Shown here in pieces: positions 8,234 through 16,598 of a stretch of DNA of 64,000 nt. Origin of the DNA: an uncultured Duncaniella sp. (GTDB lineage: Bacteria; Bacteroidota; Bacteroidia; Bacteroidales; Muribaculaceae). The stretch is from assembly GCA_910586665.1 (NCBI GenBank), contig CAJUIX010000015.1, positions 10,677 to 74,676 of the forward strand, in the 5' to 3' direction. A model generated the notes under the pieces. The model was not told the origin of the DNA, searched no databases, and saw only the letters and a list, made by a program, of their open reading frames with translations. Numbering within the stretch: the first letter of the stretch is position 1; each line of letters opens with the position of its first letter. Both the position numbers and the translations under genes were made by a program.

Positions 8234-9769
8234 TCAGGCTTCGGGGGCATGGATTTCCTCGATGCCCTTGCTGATGCGGCGGATGGTCTCCTCGCGTCCG
8301 AGCAGCTCGGTGATGTCGAAGATGTGGGGTCCCTTGCACTCGCCGACGAGGGTGAGGCGGAAGGCGTTCATGACGTTGCCGAGGTGGTAGCCCTTGGCGG
8401 CGACCCAGTCGAGCACCACGGGTTCGGCTGCCTTGGAGCCGAAGTCGGGGAGTGAGCGGAGCACTTCGATGAGTTCGGTGAGGATGGCGGGGGTGTCCTC
8501 TTTCCAACGCTTCTTGATGTCCTTCTCGGCATAAGTGGTCGGGGCGGTGAAGAAGAACTTGGCCTGGTCCCAGAGGTCGGCCACGAAGTTGATGCGGCCC
8601 TTGACGAGGGAGACGACGCGGGCTATGTAGTCATCGCTGAAGTCGGCGTCGTTGACTCCGTGGGCCGCGAGGACGGGGCGGAAGAGGGCGGCAAGTTCTG
8701 TGTCGGGCGCCATCTGGAGGTATTCGTGGTTGAACCAGCGCCCCTTGTCGAAGGCAAACTTGGCGCCTGAGCGGGAGCAGTGGTCAAAGGAGAACTTGGA
8801 AATCAACTCGTCCATCGACATGATTTCGGTGTCGTCGCCGGGGTTCCAGCCGAGGAGGGCGAGGAAGTTGATGACGGCCTCGGGGAGGTAGCCCGACTCG
8901 CGGTAGCCTGACGACACGGCCCCTGTCTTGGGGTCGGTCCACTCGAGGGGGAACACCGGGAAGCCGAGGCGGTCGCCGTCGCGCTTCGAGAGCTTGCCCT
9001 TGCCGTCGGGCTTGAGCAGGAGGGGGAGGTGGACAAACTCGGGACGGGTGTCGGCCCAGCCGAAGGCCTCGTAGAGGAGGACGTGGAGGGGTGCCGAGGG
9101 GAGCCACTCCTCGCCGCGGATGACGTGTGACACCTCCATGAGGTGGTCGTCGACAATGTTGGCGAGGTGGTAGGTTGGGAGGTCGTCGGCGCTCTTGTAG
9201 AGCACCTTGTCGTCGAGAATCGAGGAATTGATAGTCACTTTCCCGCGCAGGAGGTCGTTGACCTCGACGTCGCGTCCCGGCTCGATGAGGAAGCGGACGA
9301 CGTAGGGCGTGCCTGCGTCAATCAGAGCCTTCACCTCCTCGGCGGGGAGGGTGAGGGAGTTGCGCATACGGCCGCGGGTCGAGGCGTCATACTGGAAGTT
9401 TGGTGTCGCTGTGCGCGCTGCCTCCAGCTCCTCGGGGGTATCGAAGGCAATGTAGGCACGTCCGGCGTCAAGGAGCTGCTTGACGTGGGCACGGTATATG
9501 TCGCGGCGCTCGCTCTGCTTGTAGGGCCCGTAGGCACCACCTTCGCGCACCCCCTCGTCAATTTTTATGCCGAGCCATGTGAGGGCCTCGTTGATGTAGT
9601 CCTCGGCTCCGGGGACGAAGCGGTTGGAGTCGGTGTCCTCGATGCGGAGAATCATGTCGCCGCCGTTGCGACGGGCGAAGAGGTAGTTGTAGAGGGCGGT
9701 GCGGACGCCGCCGATATGTAGGGGACCTGTGGGAGAGGGAGCAAAACGAACTCTGACTTTACGTTCCAT
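8234..9769 (-). CDS. gltX: Glutamate--tRNA ligase
   Basis: Class I aminoacyl-tRNA synthetase charging tRNA-Glu, 511 residues, normal length. The HIGH-type motif is PSPTGPLHIGG (residues 11-21) and the second signature is KLSKR (259-263). The N-terminal catalytic core is followed by a helical anticodon-binding domain. The start ATG at 9769 immediately precedes ERKVRVRFAPSPTGP, as expected. A -7-like box at 9874-9881 would give a leader of about 100 nt that contains a GC-rich hairpin. The next upstream gene is divergent. Confidence 0.97.
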   Translation of the reverse strand: MERKVRVRFAPSPTGPLHIGGVRTALYNYLFARRNGGDMILRIEDTDSNRFVPGAEDYINEALTWLGIKIDEGVREGGAYGPYKQSERRDIYRAHVKQLLDAGRAYIAFDTPEELEAARTATPNFQYDASTRGRMRNSLTLPAEEVKALIDAGTPYVVRFLIEPGRDVEVNDLLRGKVTINSSILDDKVLYKSADDLPTYHLANIVDDHLMEVSHVIRGEEWLPSAPLHVLLYEAFGWADTRPEFVHLPLLLKPDGKGKLSKRDGDRLGFPVFPLEWTDPKTGAVSSGYRESGYLPEAVINFLALLGWNPGDDTEIMSMDELISKFSFDHCSRSGAKFAFDKGRWFNHEYLQMAPDTELAALFRPVLAAHGVNDADFSDDYIARVVSLVKGRINFVADLWDQAKFFFTAPTTYAEKDIKKRWKEDTPAILTELIEVLRSLPDFGSKAAEPVVLDWVAAKGYHLGNVMNAFRLTLVGECKGPHIFDITELLGREETIRRISKGIEEIHAPEA

Positions 9770-9873
9770 TTGGTTTCTTAGAAAGCGGGTTAAAGTTATA
9801 TCAGCCCGGGCTTGCGGCGGGGCGCTCTGCGGGTGGCACCGCCCGAAGCCAAGGCCTCATATTTATTTAAGGG

Positions 9874-9881
9874 CAAAATTA
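9874..9881 (-). promoter_or_regulatory. Putative -7 box for gltX
   Basis: Minus-strand TAATTTTG matches the -7 consensus; the -33 position holds only a weak TTTCG. The transcript between this box and gltX contains GGCTT...AAGCC arms enclosing GGCGG/CCGCC, a possible leader hairpin. Confidence 0.45.
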
Positions 9882-9953
9882 GCAATAATTTCCGAAATAT
9901 AATGAAGCGGTTGACGGCAACATTGTATAACTTTTATTTTCTAAACCTATAAG

Positions 9954-9984
9954 TTGCAAAAAATGATTATTATTGCTAACTTTG
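9954..9984 (+). promoter_or_regulatory. Promoter of the HigBA-like pair
   Basis: TTG at 9954-9956, about 20 nt, then TAACTTTG at 9977-9984. The position decides the downstream start: a frame opening at 9954 would begin inside this promoter, so the ATG at 10008 is preferred. Confidence 0.65.
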
Positions 9985-10007
9985 CCCTATCTCAAAATGT
10001 TTTATAT

Positions 10008-10565
10008 ATGAAATTTGTAAGGATTATCGACGGTTATGACCACCTATGGGCTGTCAAATCTCCAGATAAGGAGGATGACGAGCTTACCGAGCTTTTCGAT
10101 AAGTGGAACAACGTCGGTTATCTGCTAAATTTCTTTACTGAGAACTTTGAGGACCTGAAAGGTTTCTTTCATATTGAAAGGCTATCGGAGGCTGTCTCGG
10201 ATACTCTTGATGATGCGCATGATTTAGAAGAACTGATTCTTGATTTCCCGTATACTGAGAATCTTGATGAGTTGTTCAAGCCTTTGGATGTAACTGATGT
10301 CCGTGCGTCGGAGCTGAGTCGCGAGAAGGCGCGCAACTGGGAGCGTGAACGCCATGCAAGCTGGCTGAGGGTATATGCCATTCGCCTGGAACCGAATATT
10401 TATGTGGTCACCGGCGGAGCAATCAAGCTTACAAGGACGATGCAGGAAAGAGAACATACGCGGATTGAACTTGGCAAGCTTAATAGTTGCAAGGGATATC
10501 TGAAATCAAACGGGGTCTTCGACAAAGATAGTTTCGTAGAATTTACAAATGAAGATTTATCATGA
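10008..10565 (+). CDS. RelE/HigB-superfamily-like protein (candidate toxin)
   Basis: A 185-residue protein. Its last third (SWLRVYAIRLEPNIYVVTGG, AIKLTRTMQEREHTRIELGK) has the strand-strand-helix pattern of Gp49/HigB-type toxins, where a final strand is followed by a basic helix. The N-terminal 120 residues are an acidic helical region not found in minimal HigB proteins (DYD- and DE-rich, for example HDLEELILDFPYTENLDELF). It overlaps the next HTH gene by 4 bp, and toxin-first order is typical of HigBA systems. I infer a toxin-antitoxin pair; toxicity is not shown by the sequence. The predicted promoter ends 24 bp before the start. Confidence 0.6.
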   Translation: MKFVRIIDGYDHLWAVKSPDKEDDELTELFDKWNNVGYLLNFFTENFEDLKGFFHIERLSEAVSDTLDDAHDLEELILDFPYTENLDELFKPLDVTDVRASELSREKARNWERERHASWLRVYAIRLEPNIYVVTGGAIKLTRTMQEREHTRIELGKLNSCKGYLKSNGVFDKDSFVEFTNEDLS

Positions 10566-10867
10566 ATGGCAAGGCATTAAGTTTTTTTGAGTCTCACAAG
10601 GCTGATAAGCCTTCGCGCTTCTGTGAGAACGCGCAGTGGCGTAAGGACAATGAGTCATGGCTTAAATGGTCACGGCAGGTAGCACTCGCTTTGATTGACT
10701 ATATGCAGGAGAATGGTCTGAAACGTTCCGAACTTGCCGAGCGTCTTGGTGTAAGCCCCCAATATGTGAGCAAGCTCCTGTCCGGGACAGAGAATCTATC
10801 GTTTAAAAGTGTCGCCAATATTGATGACAAGCTTGGCATAAATTGCCTTGCTGCGGCTATAGCTTGA
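10562..10867 (+). CDS. XRE-family HTH protein (candidate HigA-like antitoxin)
   Basis: A 101-residue DNA-binding protein. The helix-turn-helix is clear at about residues 47-80: ALIDYMQENGLKRSELAERL followed by GVSPQYVSKLLSG, the recognition helix of XRE/Cro-type regulators. The first 45 residues are a tryptophan-containing helical region (NAQWRKDNESWLKWSRQ) common in Bacteroidales antitoxin-like HTH proteins. It overlaps the upstream gene by 4 bp (ATGA), so the two are translationally coupled. Most likely it neutralises the upstream protein and represses their promoter; a plain regulator is the alternative. Confidence 0.75.
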   Translation: MNGKALSFFESHKADKPSRFCENAQWRKDNESWLKWSRQVALALIDYMQENGLKRSELAERLGVSPQYVSKLLSGTENLSFKSVANIDDKLGINCLAAAIA

Positions 10868-10896
10868 TTTGAGCCGTGGCTTAGGCGTGTAGATTT

Positions 10897-10927
10897 TTTG
10901 ATAATAGTGGGAAATGTTGTAATTTTG
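10897..10927 (+). promoter_or_regulatory. Promoter of rex
   Basis: TTTG at 10897-10900, 19 nt, TAATTTTG at 10920-10927: a near-perfect Bacteroidetes promoter 28 nt before the GTG start of rex. Confidence 0.75.
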
Positions 10928-10955
10928 CCTGCAAAACAAGAGATAGCCCTACCTC

Positions 10956-11588
10956 GTGGAAAACATTGCGACAACATATGTTCCTGAGCCGGCCATAAGC
11001 CGCCTGCCGTGGTATCTTGCCTGCGTCTCGCGTCTGAGAGCGCAGGGGGTGGAGTATGTGTCGTCGACAGCCATTTCCAACCAGCTGAATGTCGATGCCT
11101 CGCAGATTGCGAAGGACCTGTCGTATCTCAATATCAAGGGTAAGACCCGTATCGGCTACGAGGTGAAGGAGCTTGAACAGGGGCTTCTCGACTTCCTCGG
11201 CTTCCATCGCGAACACAATGCTGTGATGATGGGTGTCGGCAGCCTCGGCGCGGCCCTCATGGCTGACTCCGGCCTCTCGCGCTACGGTCTGCACATCGTG
11301 GCCGGCTTTGATGTCAAGCCCGAACTCGTCGGGACGGCTCCCGGCGGCAAGCCTATCTATCATATTTCCGAGCTGCCGCAGCGCCTGCGCGAGCTTGATG
11401 CGGAGATTGCGGTCATAGCCGTGCCCTTCGAGAGCGCAGCCGAGGTGGCTGAACTGTGTGTGCAATCAGGGGTGAAGGCCCTTTGGAACTTCTCGCCCTT
11501 CCACATCAAGGCCTCTCCGGGCGTCACGATACAGAATACGTCGATCTACGCCCATTTGGCGGTGATGTATAACCGTATGTTGAAATGA
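10956..11588 (+). CDS. rex: Redox-sensing transcriptional repressor Rex
   Basis: A 210-residue NADH/NAD+-responsive repressor of fermentation and anaerobic-respiration genes. It has the N-terminal winged helix (STAISNQLNVDASQIAKDLS, about residues 37-56) and a Rossmann domain with GVGSLGAAL (residues 93-101), then NFSPFHI and the C-terminal domain-swap helix SIYAHLAVMYNRML. The start is GTG at 10956, 28 nt after the predicted promoter; no better ATG lies nearby. Its usual operators (TTGTGAA-type) were not seen next to it. The next gene follows 13 bp downstream, so the two are probably co-transcribed. Confidence 0.95.
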   Translation: MENIATTYVPEPAISRLPWYLACVSRLRAQGVEYVSSTAISNQLNVDASQIAKDLSYLNIKGKTRIGYEVKELEQGLLDFLGFHREHNAVMMGVGSLGAALMADSGLSRYGLHIVAGFDVKPELVGTAPGGKPIYHISELPQRLRELDAEIAVIAVPFESAAEVAELCVQSGVKALWNFSPFHIKASPGVTIQNTSIYAHLAVMYNRMLK

Positions 11589-11601
11589 AACGACGCTCCA
11601 A

Positions 11602-12135
11602 ATGAAAATCATCCGTCTGAAATCGCTTGAACCCGCTCTTGATATAGATATTCATCCCGACTCGGCAATGATATTGCCGGGGCGCCCCCTATTCATGCCT
11701 GAATTCGGCGAGGGGTGGCGCGGCGACATGTATATGGCTCTGAGGATAGGGCGTCTGGGCAAGAACATAGCCCGTAAATTTGCCCGGCGCTACTACGATG
11801 CGTTGAGCGTTGCATTGGTGGTGACGCTCCCGGGGTCGGAGCTGTCGGAGGGGGTGATGTCGGCAATGGATTCGACCGTGGTCCACGGTGAGTGGTTCTG
11901 CGCCGACCGCCTTGCGGAACCTGTGAGAATCTGCTGCGGCAGGGACGAGGCGGTGGTGACCGACGGCGTGGCGATGGCCGACGAGGCCGTGAGCCGCGTG
12001 AGCGAGTATATGACCCTGAAGATGGGCGACATTATCCTCCTGCCGCTCCCCTCGATGTCAATCCCCCTCAAGGAGCGCAGCTATGTCACCATTGACCTTG
12101 ACGGTGAGCAGGCTATGGATTTGAAGGTTGTGTGA
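11602..12135 (+). CDS. Divergent fumarylacetoacetate-hydrolase-fold protein
   Basis: A 177-residue protein, shorter than the roughly 205-220 residues of bacterial FAH-domain enzymes. Three blocks recall that family in order: MKIIRLKSL...PGRPLFMPEF, RIGRLGKNIARKFARRYYDA, and SEYMTLKMGDIILLPLP, matching the family pattern ...IxRLGKxI...FAxRYYDA...YxTLKxGDxI. The region that normally carries the metal-binding Glu-x-Glu reads WRGDMYMALRI, so both acidic ligands appear to be missing, and the usual GTP.GVGP end is replaced. It is probably a non-enzymatic or re-purposed homologue. It follows rex by 13 bp. Family call is by eye and uncertain. Confidence 0.55.
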   Translation: MKIIRLKSLEPALDIDIHPDSAMILPGRPLFMPEFGEGWRGDMYMALRIGRLGKNIARKFARRYYDALSVALVVTLPGSELSEGVMSAMDSTVVHGEWFCADRLAEPVRICCGRDEAVVTDGVAMADEAVSRVSEYMTLKMGDIILLPLPSMSIPLKERSYVTIDLDGEQAMDLKVV

Positions 12136-12150
12136 CTTCTTTTTTCCTTA

Positions 12151-13935
12151 TTAATGTATGATTGTCTTATATGTCCTGCCGGAGATGCGCACTATGTAGA
12201 GTCCGGGGGGAAGAGGGATGTAGCGTGACGTGCTGGAATAGACCATAAGTCCTGTCGGGGTATAGACCTCGGCCCCGGCCTCAGTTCCCTCGATTATTAT
12301 TGCCTCGCCACCTTTAACAGTGATGTCCCCGTCGGTCGATATGTCGGTGATGTCCGAGCCTTGCTGCTCTCCGGCCTTGAAGCGGATGAGTCCGCCGTCG
12401 TGGTGTATGGCTGTCAGCGGGAGTCCGGGGTCATAGCCGAAGCGCGAGAGGAAAGCGGGGTTTGTCGAGGAGGTGAATTCCGTAATCTCGCCCGCGCCCG
12501 GGAAGGGATCGTTGGCAGATGCGGCCGCAGTGAGTCTGGGGACGGCCTTGACAAGCTCCACGCCGGGGTAGGAGGTGTTGTTGTTGACAGCGTTGTTCAG
12601 CCAGTTGGTTTTGTTGTAGTCGATGTGCCAGACGAGGAGTCCCTCGCCTGCGAGGTAGCTGTCCCAGTCCTCGCGGGAGCGGTTTTCGAGGAGGAAGAAT
12701 TCATTGTCATAGTTGGTTGCGACGATGTAGGCCTTGTTTGACGTGCCGAGGGGCTGGAGGCTGTAGTCGCCCGGCTTTGTCAGCGCTTCGGGTGAGAGCC
12801 AGCCCATAGTCATGCGCTCGAAGGCGGAATAGTGGGGCGGCGTGCGGGAGTCGTTGAGATAGCAGCCCGCGTCGAGGACGCTCCATGTGTCGAGAGTCAC
12901 CGGGGCACGTCCGTGGCCCGTATAGTATAGGTCGGGTAGTCCTATCACATGTGAGAATTCGTGGCAGAATGTGCCGATGCCGTCAAGCTTGGTGTCGGTG
13001 ATAAGTTCGTTGGAGCAGGCGTAGTGGCTGAGGAGCTTGCCGTTGTAGAGATTGTCGCCCCCGCCGGCCTCCTGTATGGTCCACGAGTGGGGCCAGACGG
13101 TGTCCTTGTCCTTAATTAGGCCGCTCGACTCGCCGCGGCCGGCATAGAACACATATACATTGTCAATCGTTCCGTCGCCGTCGCAGTCATAGTCGGCAAA
13201 GTTCACTCCCCGGGACGCGAGGATGGTGCAGGCATGAATGGCCATTTCGTGAGCGCGCATGTCGGTGCCGTAGATGTCGTTCTCGCCATAGTATTTTTGT
13301 GTGTTGGGGAGGGTGACAGGGCCGTATACGTCAAAGACCGGGGTGAAGAGTCCCGAAGAGGTGGCCTTGAAGTAGTCGCGGGCCGAGCCGGTGGCATTGT
13401 CCATGCTGAAGCCTTCGAGGTTGAGCATGTCGTTGTAGTAGGCGTGGGGATTGGGGCGTGAGAACTTAACGTCGCTATATTCGACGAGGATTACGCATGT
13501 GTGGGGCGAGCCAGTGGCCGGGAAGTCCTCGAGGCGCATTGACTCGGGGGCGCGCGATGCGGTCGGGCGCAGTGCTGTCCGGCGTCTCGGGCTTTCAGCC
13601 GCACGCTCTATGACCGCGGGGGCGTCGAGAGTCGAGAGATAGGCGCGCACTTCGGGGGTGCGCTGCGCGGGGTCGGCGGCGGGGATGCCGCTGCTGACGA
13701 GGCGCCCCCCGGCATCGTTGTGTGCGAAGAAGGCTCCGTCCGCTTCGAGGACTATAGGGTAGCCGTCGTCGGTGGTGAAATAGTGGAACGATTCGTCACC
13801 GACCATTCGGTAGGTGAGCGTGGAGCCGTCCGGCATGGTGAGTTTGTGGGCCCCCGGACGCGCCGGCGCCGCCGCGGCATACGATGCCATAGCGAGCATC
13901 ACTATATTAATCAGATTCTTGCAAAGCGTTTTCAT
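12151..13935 (-). CDS. Secreted M6-family metalloprotease
   Basis: A 594-residue exported zinc protease. The signal peptide spans about residues 1-23 (ending SYAAAA). The catalytic motif is HEFSH (His325, Glu326, His329) in GTFCHEFSHVIGLPDLY, with Asp335 as the likely third ligand typical of the M6 (immune inhibitor A-like) group. Before it lies a DCDGDGTIDN calcium-binding-like loop (about 250-259). The last 80 residues form a beta-sandwich-like tail ending in PGLYIVRISGRTYKTIIH, similar to Por-tail modules. It is convergent with the FAH-like gene, and no terminator was seen between them. It probably degrades host or dietary protein outside the cell. Confidence 0.88.
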   Translation of the reverse strand: MKTLCKNLINIVMLAMASYAAAAPARPGAHKLTMPDGSTLTYRMVGDESFHYFTTDDGYPIVLEADGAFFAHNDAGGRLVSSGIPAADPAQRTPEVRAYLSTLDAPAVIERAAESPRRRTALRPTASRAPESMRLEDFPATGSPHTCVILVEYSDVKFSRPNPHAYYNDMLNLEGFSMDNATGSARDYFKATSSGLFTPVFDVYGPVTLPNTQKYYGENDIYGTDMRAHEMAIHACTILASRGVNFADYDCDGDGTIDNVYVFYAGRGESSGLIKDKDTVWPHSWTIQEAGGGDNLYNGKLLSHYACSNELITDTKLDGIGTFCHEFSHVIGLPDLYYTGHGRAPVTLDTWSVLDAGCYLNDSRTPPHYSAFERMTMGWLSPEALTKPGDYSLQPLGTSNKAYIVATNYDNEFFLLENRSREDWDSYLAGEGLLVWHIDYNKTNWLNNAVNNNTSYPGVELVKAVPRLTAAASANDPFPGAGEITEFTSSTNPAFLSRFGYDPGLPLTAIHHDGGLIRFKAGEQQGSDITDISTDGDITVKGGEAIIIEGTEAGAEVYTPTGLMVYSSTSRYIPLPPGLYIVRISGRTYKTIIH

Positions 13936-14039
13936 AATGTAAAGTTAAGAAAAAATCTCAATTTCTGCAAATAATCGGGTGCCGTAGCGCGGAAGAGGCT
14001 GGGGTATTTATTGAATTAGTTTGAATCTGAAGAGTCATT

Positions 14040-14273
14040 GAAAACGAAACCCCGGCCTTGTGAGCCGGGGAAGAATACTTTAAACTTTTTGAGCGACTTA
14101 TGCCCTCTTACGAGGCCATCTTCGACAGTGCTATCTTACAAACTCCAACCGGCCGAGCCGGAAGCGGTAGTAAGAACGAACCTGCACGGGTTTGTCGCAA
14201 CAACACCGAACCGTTTTTCTGTTTTGAGGCAGAGCCTGCATCAGACGGTTCTACTGATGAGGATGCCTATTTC
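14040..14273 (-). ncRNA. Orphan structured RNA with predicted pseudoknot
   Basis: A minus-strand unit of about 230 nt bounded by a consensus promoter (14280-14310) and a GC-rich terminator (14050-14070). Predicted structure in transcript order: CATCAG (14259-14254) pairs with CTGATG (14244-14239); the loop between them holds GAACCGT (14251-14245), which is complementary to ACGGTTC (14214-14208), forming an H-type pseudoknot with an AGGC/GCCT hairpin inside; then a CTTAC/GTAAG-closed stem; then a stem with a GTAA (GNRA) tetraloop at 14119-14100. Overlapping small open frames on the plus strand have no promoter and unlikely composition. I do not recognise it as RNase P, tmRNA, SRP or 6S RNA. 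Confidence 0.6.
14050..14070 (-). terminator. Terminator of the orphan structured RNA
   Basis: CCCCGGC and GCCGGGG form a 7-bp GC stem; on the minus strand it is followed by TTTCGTTTTC. It lies 115 bp before the M6 protease start and so separates the RNA from that gene. Confidence 0.75.
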
Positions 14274-14279
14274 TTATGT

Positions 14280-14310
14280 CAAACATAAAATTTAACCATG
14301 AGTTATACAA
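14280..14310 (-). promoter_or_regulatory. Promoter of the orphan structured RNA
   Basis: Minus-strand TTG (14310-14308), a 20-nt spacer, and TATGTTTG (14287-14280), an exact TAnnTTTG match. A nearby 7-bp inverted repeat GAATGTA-ACG-TACATTC (14311-14327) abuts the -33 box and could be an operator or the end of the preceding gene's transcript. Confidence 0.6.
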
Positions 14311-14355
14311 GAATGTAACGTACATTCAAGGACCGACTCAACGGCCTTCATGGAT

Positions 14356-15858
14356 TTAGATTTTTATTTTGAAAAAAATTTCCTTACTCTTAACAATGTA
14401 TATTCCACGAGGTAAAGATTCAAGGGCATCAATGTTAATATTTCTGTTTATAAGTACTCCACTAAGATCATATACATTGAATAATTCATCGGGACCACAT
14501 ATAATATCAACGATTGAACTCTGCGCAGATTCTTTAATTTCCCAAAAATTTTTCCATATTTCAGCTGTACTGTACTTCTCTTTCGAGGATATTGGAATAT
14601 TTAAAATGACATTCATAAACTGCTTGTCTGTAAATCCTGGATTGCCTTCAAAAGTCGGGGGATTGGGGTTTTTAATAAGAATTTCATTTAGATTATTTGT
14701 TCCATAAAAAGCGCTTGCGTATATTTTTATAATACTTTCAGATAACTCTACAGTGTGTAAACTACTGCATTTATCAAAAAGGCAATTATTAACTTCTGTG
14801 CATCCTATATCTAAAACTGCTTTTTCTACATTCGGAAAAATAGAATTAAAAATCCAGAATTCAGAATAATCAATATTCCGCTCCAAATGCAAATTGATAA
14901 TGTTTTTATAATCATCAAACCATCCATCGCTATTATCATGTCCATACTCAATCTCCTTTTTGAAAATAAGTTTTTCATTACCAGGTAATACTGTGAGTTT
15001 GGTCAAATTAGGACAAGCTTTATACTCCCAGTCATAGCCGCTGGTAGTATTCGTCCTGACACTATAGTAGCTGACGAATGTTTGTGCTGGTAAAGATGAC
15101 ACATTACTGCCAATTACTATTTCTTCAAGTGTTTCAATGCCAAAAAACGGAGACTTGTTAGACTTGTAATAAGACGTTCTTAAATTGTAATTACGACCTA
15201 AGTACAATTTTTTCAATGGCATGTTTGAAAAAGCACCCACACTCACATGAAATTTTTTGTCAGCATATCCTAAATTTATATCGGATGCTTGTAATTCGAT
15301 TACATTCTCGGAGTCCTCAATAGTACATTCCTCTATTCCTGAATCTGCAAATACATTTTCTCTAATTAATTTGATATTTGCTGGGATCGTGATTTCTTTC
15401 ATAGAAGAACAGCCTGCAAATAAATTATTTCCGAGAATCTCAATTTGCGATGGTATATTTATAGCTTCCAAATTTGTGCAGTTTTGAAAGACTGCGTTGC
15501 CCAGATCTTGTAATGCGTTGGGTAAATGAATATTTTTAAGTGCGGTACAACTGAAGAAAGCTTTATCTCCGATAGATATTATTGCATCAGGTATAACAAT
15601 ATTTTTAAGTTCCTCACATTCTGCAAAAGCTTCTTTCCCTATTTTTACAACAGAAAAGTGTCGATTCTTATATACAAATTTTAATGGAATCGAGATTTCT
15701 CCTTTATAGTTATAATCACCTTTTACTATTGTAGCTGTAAAATCATCAAGATTAACATTATAGTAGAAGCCATCCACTTCCACATCATAGGCAGACATTG
15801 AAATAGAAACCCACAATACGGAAATAAGTAACCAAAGTCTTTTAATAAACTGCGTCAT
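14356..15858 (-). CDS. BspA-type leucine-rich-repeat secreted protein
   Basis: A 500-residue surface or secreted protein. A signal peptide (RLWLLISVLWVSISMSA) is followed by LRR_5-type repeats between about residues 65 and 170, each like IGKEAFAECEELKNIVIPDAI, and weaker repeats to about 400. The C-terminus (FNVYDLSGVLINRNINIDAL...RGIYIVKSKEIFFKIKI) is a Por-tail-like module. Codon use is AT-rich, unlike flanking genes, which marks it as part of an accessory patch. It starts 4 bp after a small upstream gene and is probably co-transcribed with it. BspA-like proteins often bind host matrix; that role is inferred only. Confidence 0.85.
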   Translation of the reverse strand: MTQFIKRLWLLISVLWVSISMSAYDVEVDGFYYNVNLDDFTATIVKGDYNYKGEISIPLKFVYKNRHFSVVKIGKEAFAECEELKNIVIPDAIISIGDKAFFSCTALKNIHLPNALQDLGNAVFQNCTNLEAINIPSQIEILGNNLFAGCSSMKEITIPANIKLIRENVFADSGIEECTIEDSENVIELQASDINLGYADKKFHVSVGAFSNMPLKKLYLGRNYNLRTSYYKSNKSPFFGIETLEEIVIGSNVSSLPAQTFVSYYSVRTNTTSGYDWEYKACPNLTKLTVLPGNEKLIFKKEIEYGHDNSDGWFDDYKNIINLHLERNIDYSEFWIFNSIFPNVEKAVLDIGCTEVNNCLFDKCSSLHTVELSESIIKIYASAFYGTNNLNEILIKNPNPPTFEGNPGFTDKQFMNVILNIPISSKEKYSTAEIWKNFWEIKESAQSSIVDIICGPDELFNVYDLSGVLINRNINIDALESLPRGIYIVKSKEIFFKIKI

Positions 15859-15862
15859 AATA

Positions 15863-16123
15863 TCAGAATTTTATGTTGGTTATTACGTCATACGGTACAC
15901 CTATTTCACGAAGCCATGAAATACCGATCCTTCTCGCCTCTTCCTCGCTTATACCCAGGCGGAGGGTTAGAGGGTATTCTTTTGTGGATTCACAGTATCC
16001 ACGAAAATAGCCAGAATATGTATCTCCTGTGGATACCGATACGAAGCATCTTTGTCCGAATTTTCCGGCTGTTTCTGAAAGCAAATGTATGCTGTCCATA
16101 TTTTTTACTATTGCCGCGGTCAT
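15863..16123 (-). CDS. Small protein of unknown function, possibly frameshifted
   Basis: An 86-residue protein I do not recognise. Visible features are SETAGKFGQRCFVSVSTGDT and GISEEEARRIGISWLREIGV, a plausible small alpha/beta domain. The ATG at 16123 is used; Met9 is an alternative. The overlapping frame upstream (16247 to about 16140) has coding-like composition (PSDIDKAMREASKRRTATDT), and joining the two frames near the T-runs around 16145-16160 would give one longer protein, so the annotated start may be internal to a frameshifted gene. It is 4 bp upstream of the LRR gene on the same strand. Confidence 0.45.
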   Translation of the reverse strand: MTAAIVKNMDSIHLLSETAGKFGQRCFVSVSTGDTYSGYFRGYCESTKEYPLTLRLGISEEEARRIGISWLREIGVPYDVITNIKF

Positions 16124-16598
16124 CCCCTCGTTGGCGTGATTGGTTTATAAAAGAAAAAGCGCAGGAATCTGTATCTGTTGCCGTCCTACGTTTCGAGGCT
16201 TCTCGCATTGCCTTGTCTATGTCGGATGGCAACACGCAGAAGCCCACGCTTATATATGTAAATGATAATTACAGCCATGTCCCCTCACGGGAATATGGTC
16301 ATAATCATAATATTACATATCCACGGGCATCTACCGTTGCTCAATCCTTGACATAGACATGAAATTTTGCGAGAATTCCGAAACGTCAAGAATTAGCGCG
16401 GATAAACGCTTTCTTATGTATTTTCAACACATCCCGCCGCGCTTAACCCCGGACCGGGGCTTCTGCGAGGCGGTCTGCGACAACAAAGTTAATGATATTT
16501 TTTGGAATTCAGTTCCAATATGCTTAAAAACATATTTGAATTATTTATAGCAGACTTCCAATATCTTCTCCCTCTAAACTGATGCCGTTGCGTCTATT
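16124..16598. other. Gene-poor stretch before the AbiE locus
   Basis: Besides the possible N-terminal frame of the upstream small gene (to 16247), I see no convincing gene. It contains a hairpin TTGGAA-TTCAG-TTCCAA at 16502-16518 and AT-rich sequence with ATATG/CATAT arms just after it. Confidence 0.5.

Noticed and set aside
14145..14175. CCGGAAG string on the plus strand reminiscent of the SRP RNA helix 8
   Set aside because: The flanking asymmetric and symmetric loop sequences of SRP RNA are missing and the transcription signals are on the other strand.
14038..14295. Two plus-strand small open frames over the orphan RNA
   Set aside because: They cover complementary stem sequences, have no promoter, and the promoter-terminator pair points to a minus-strand RNA.
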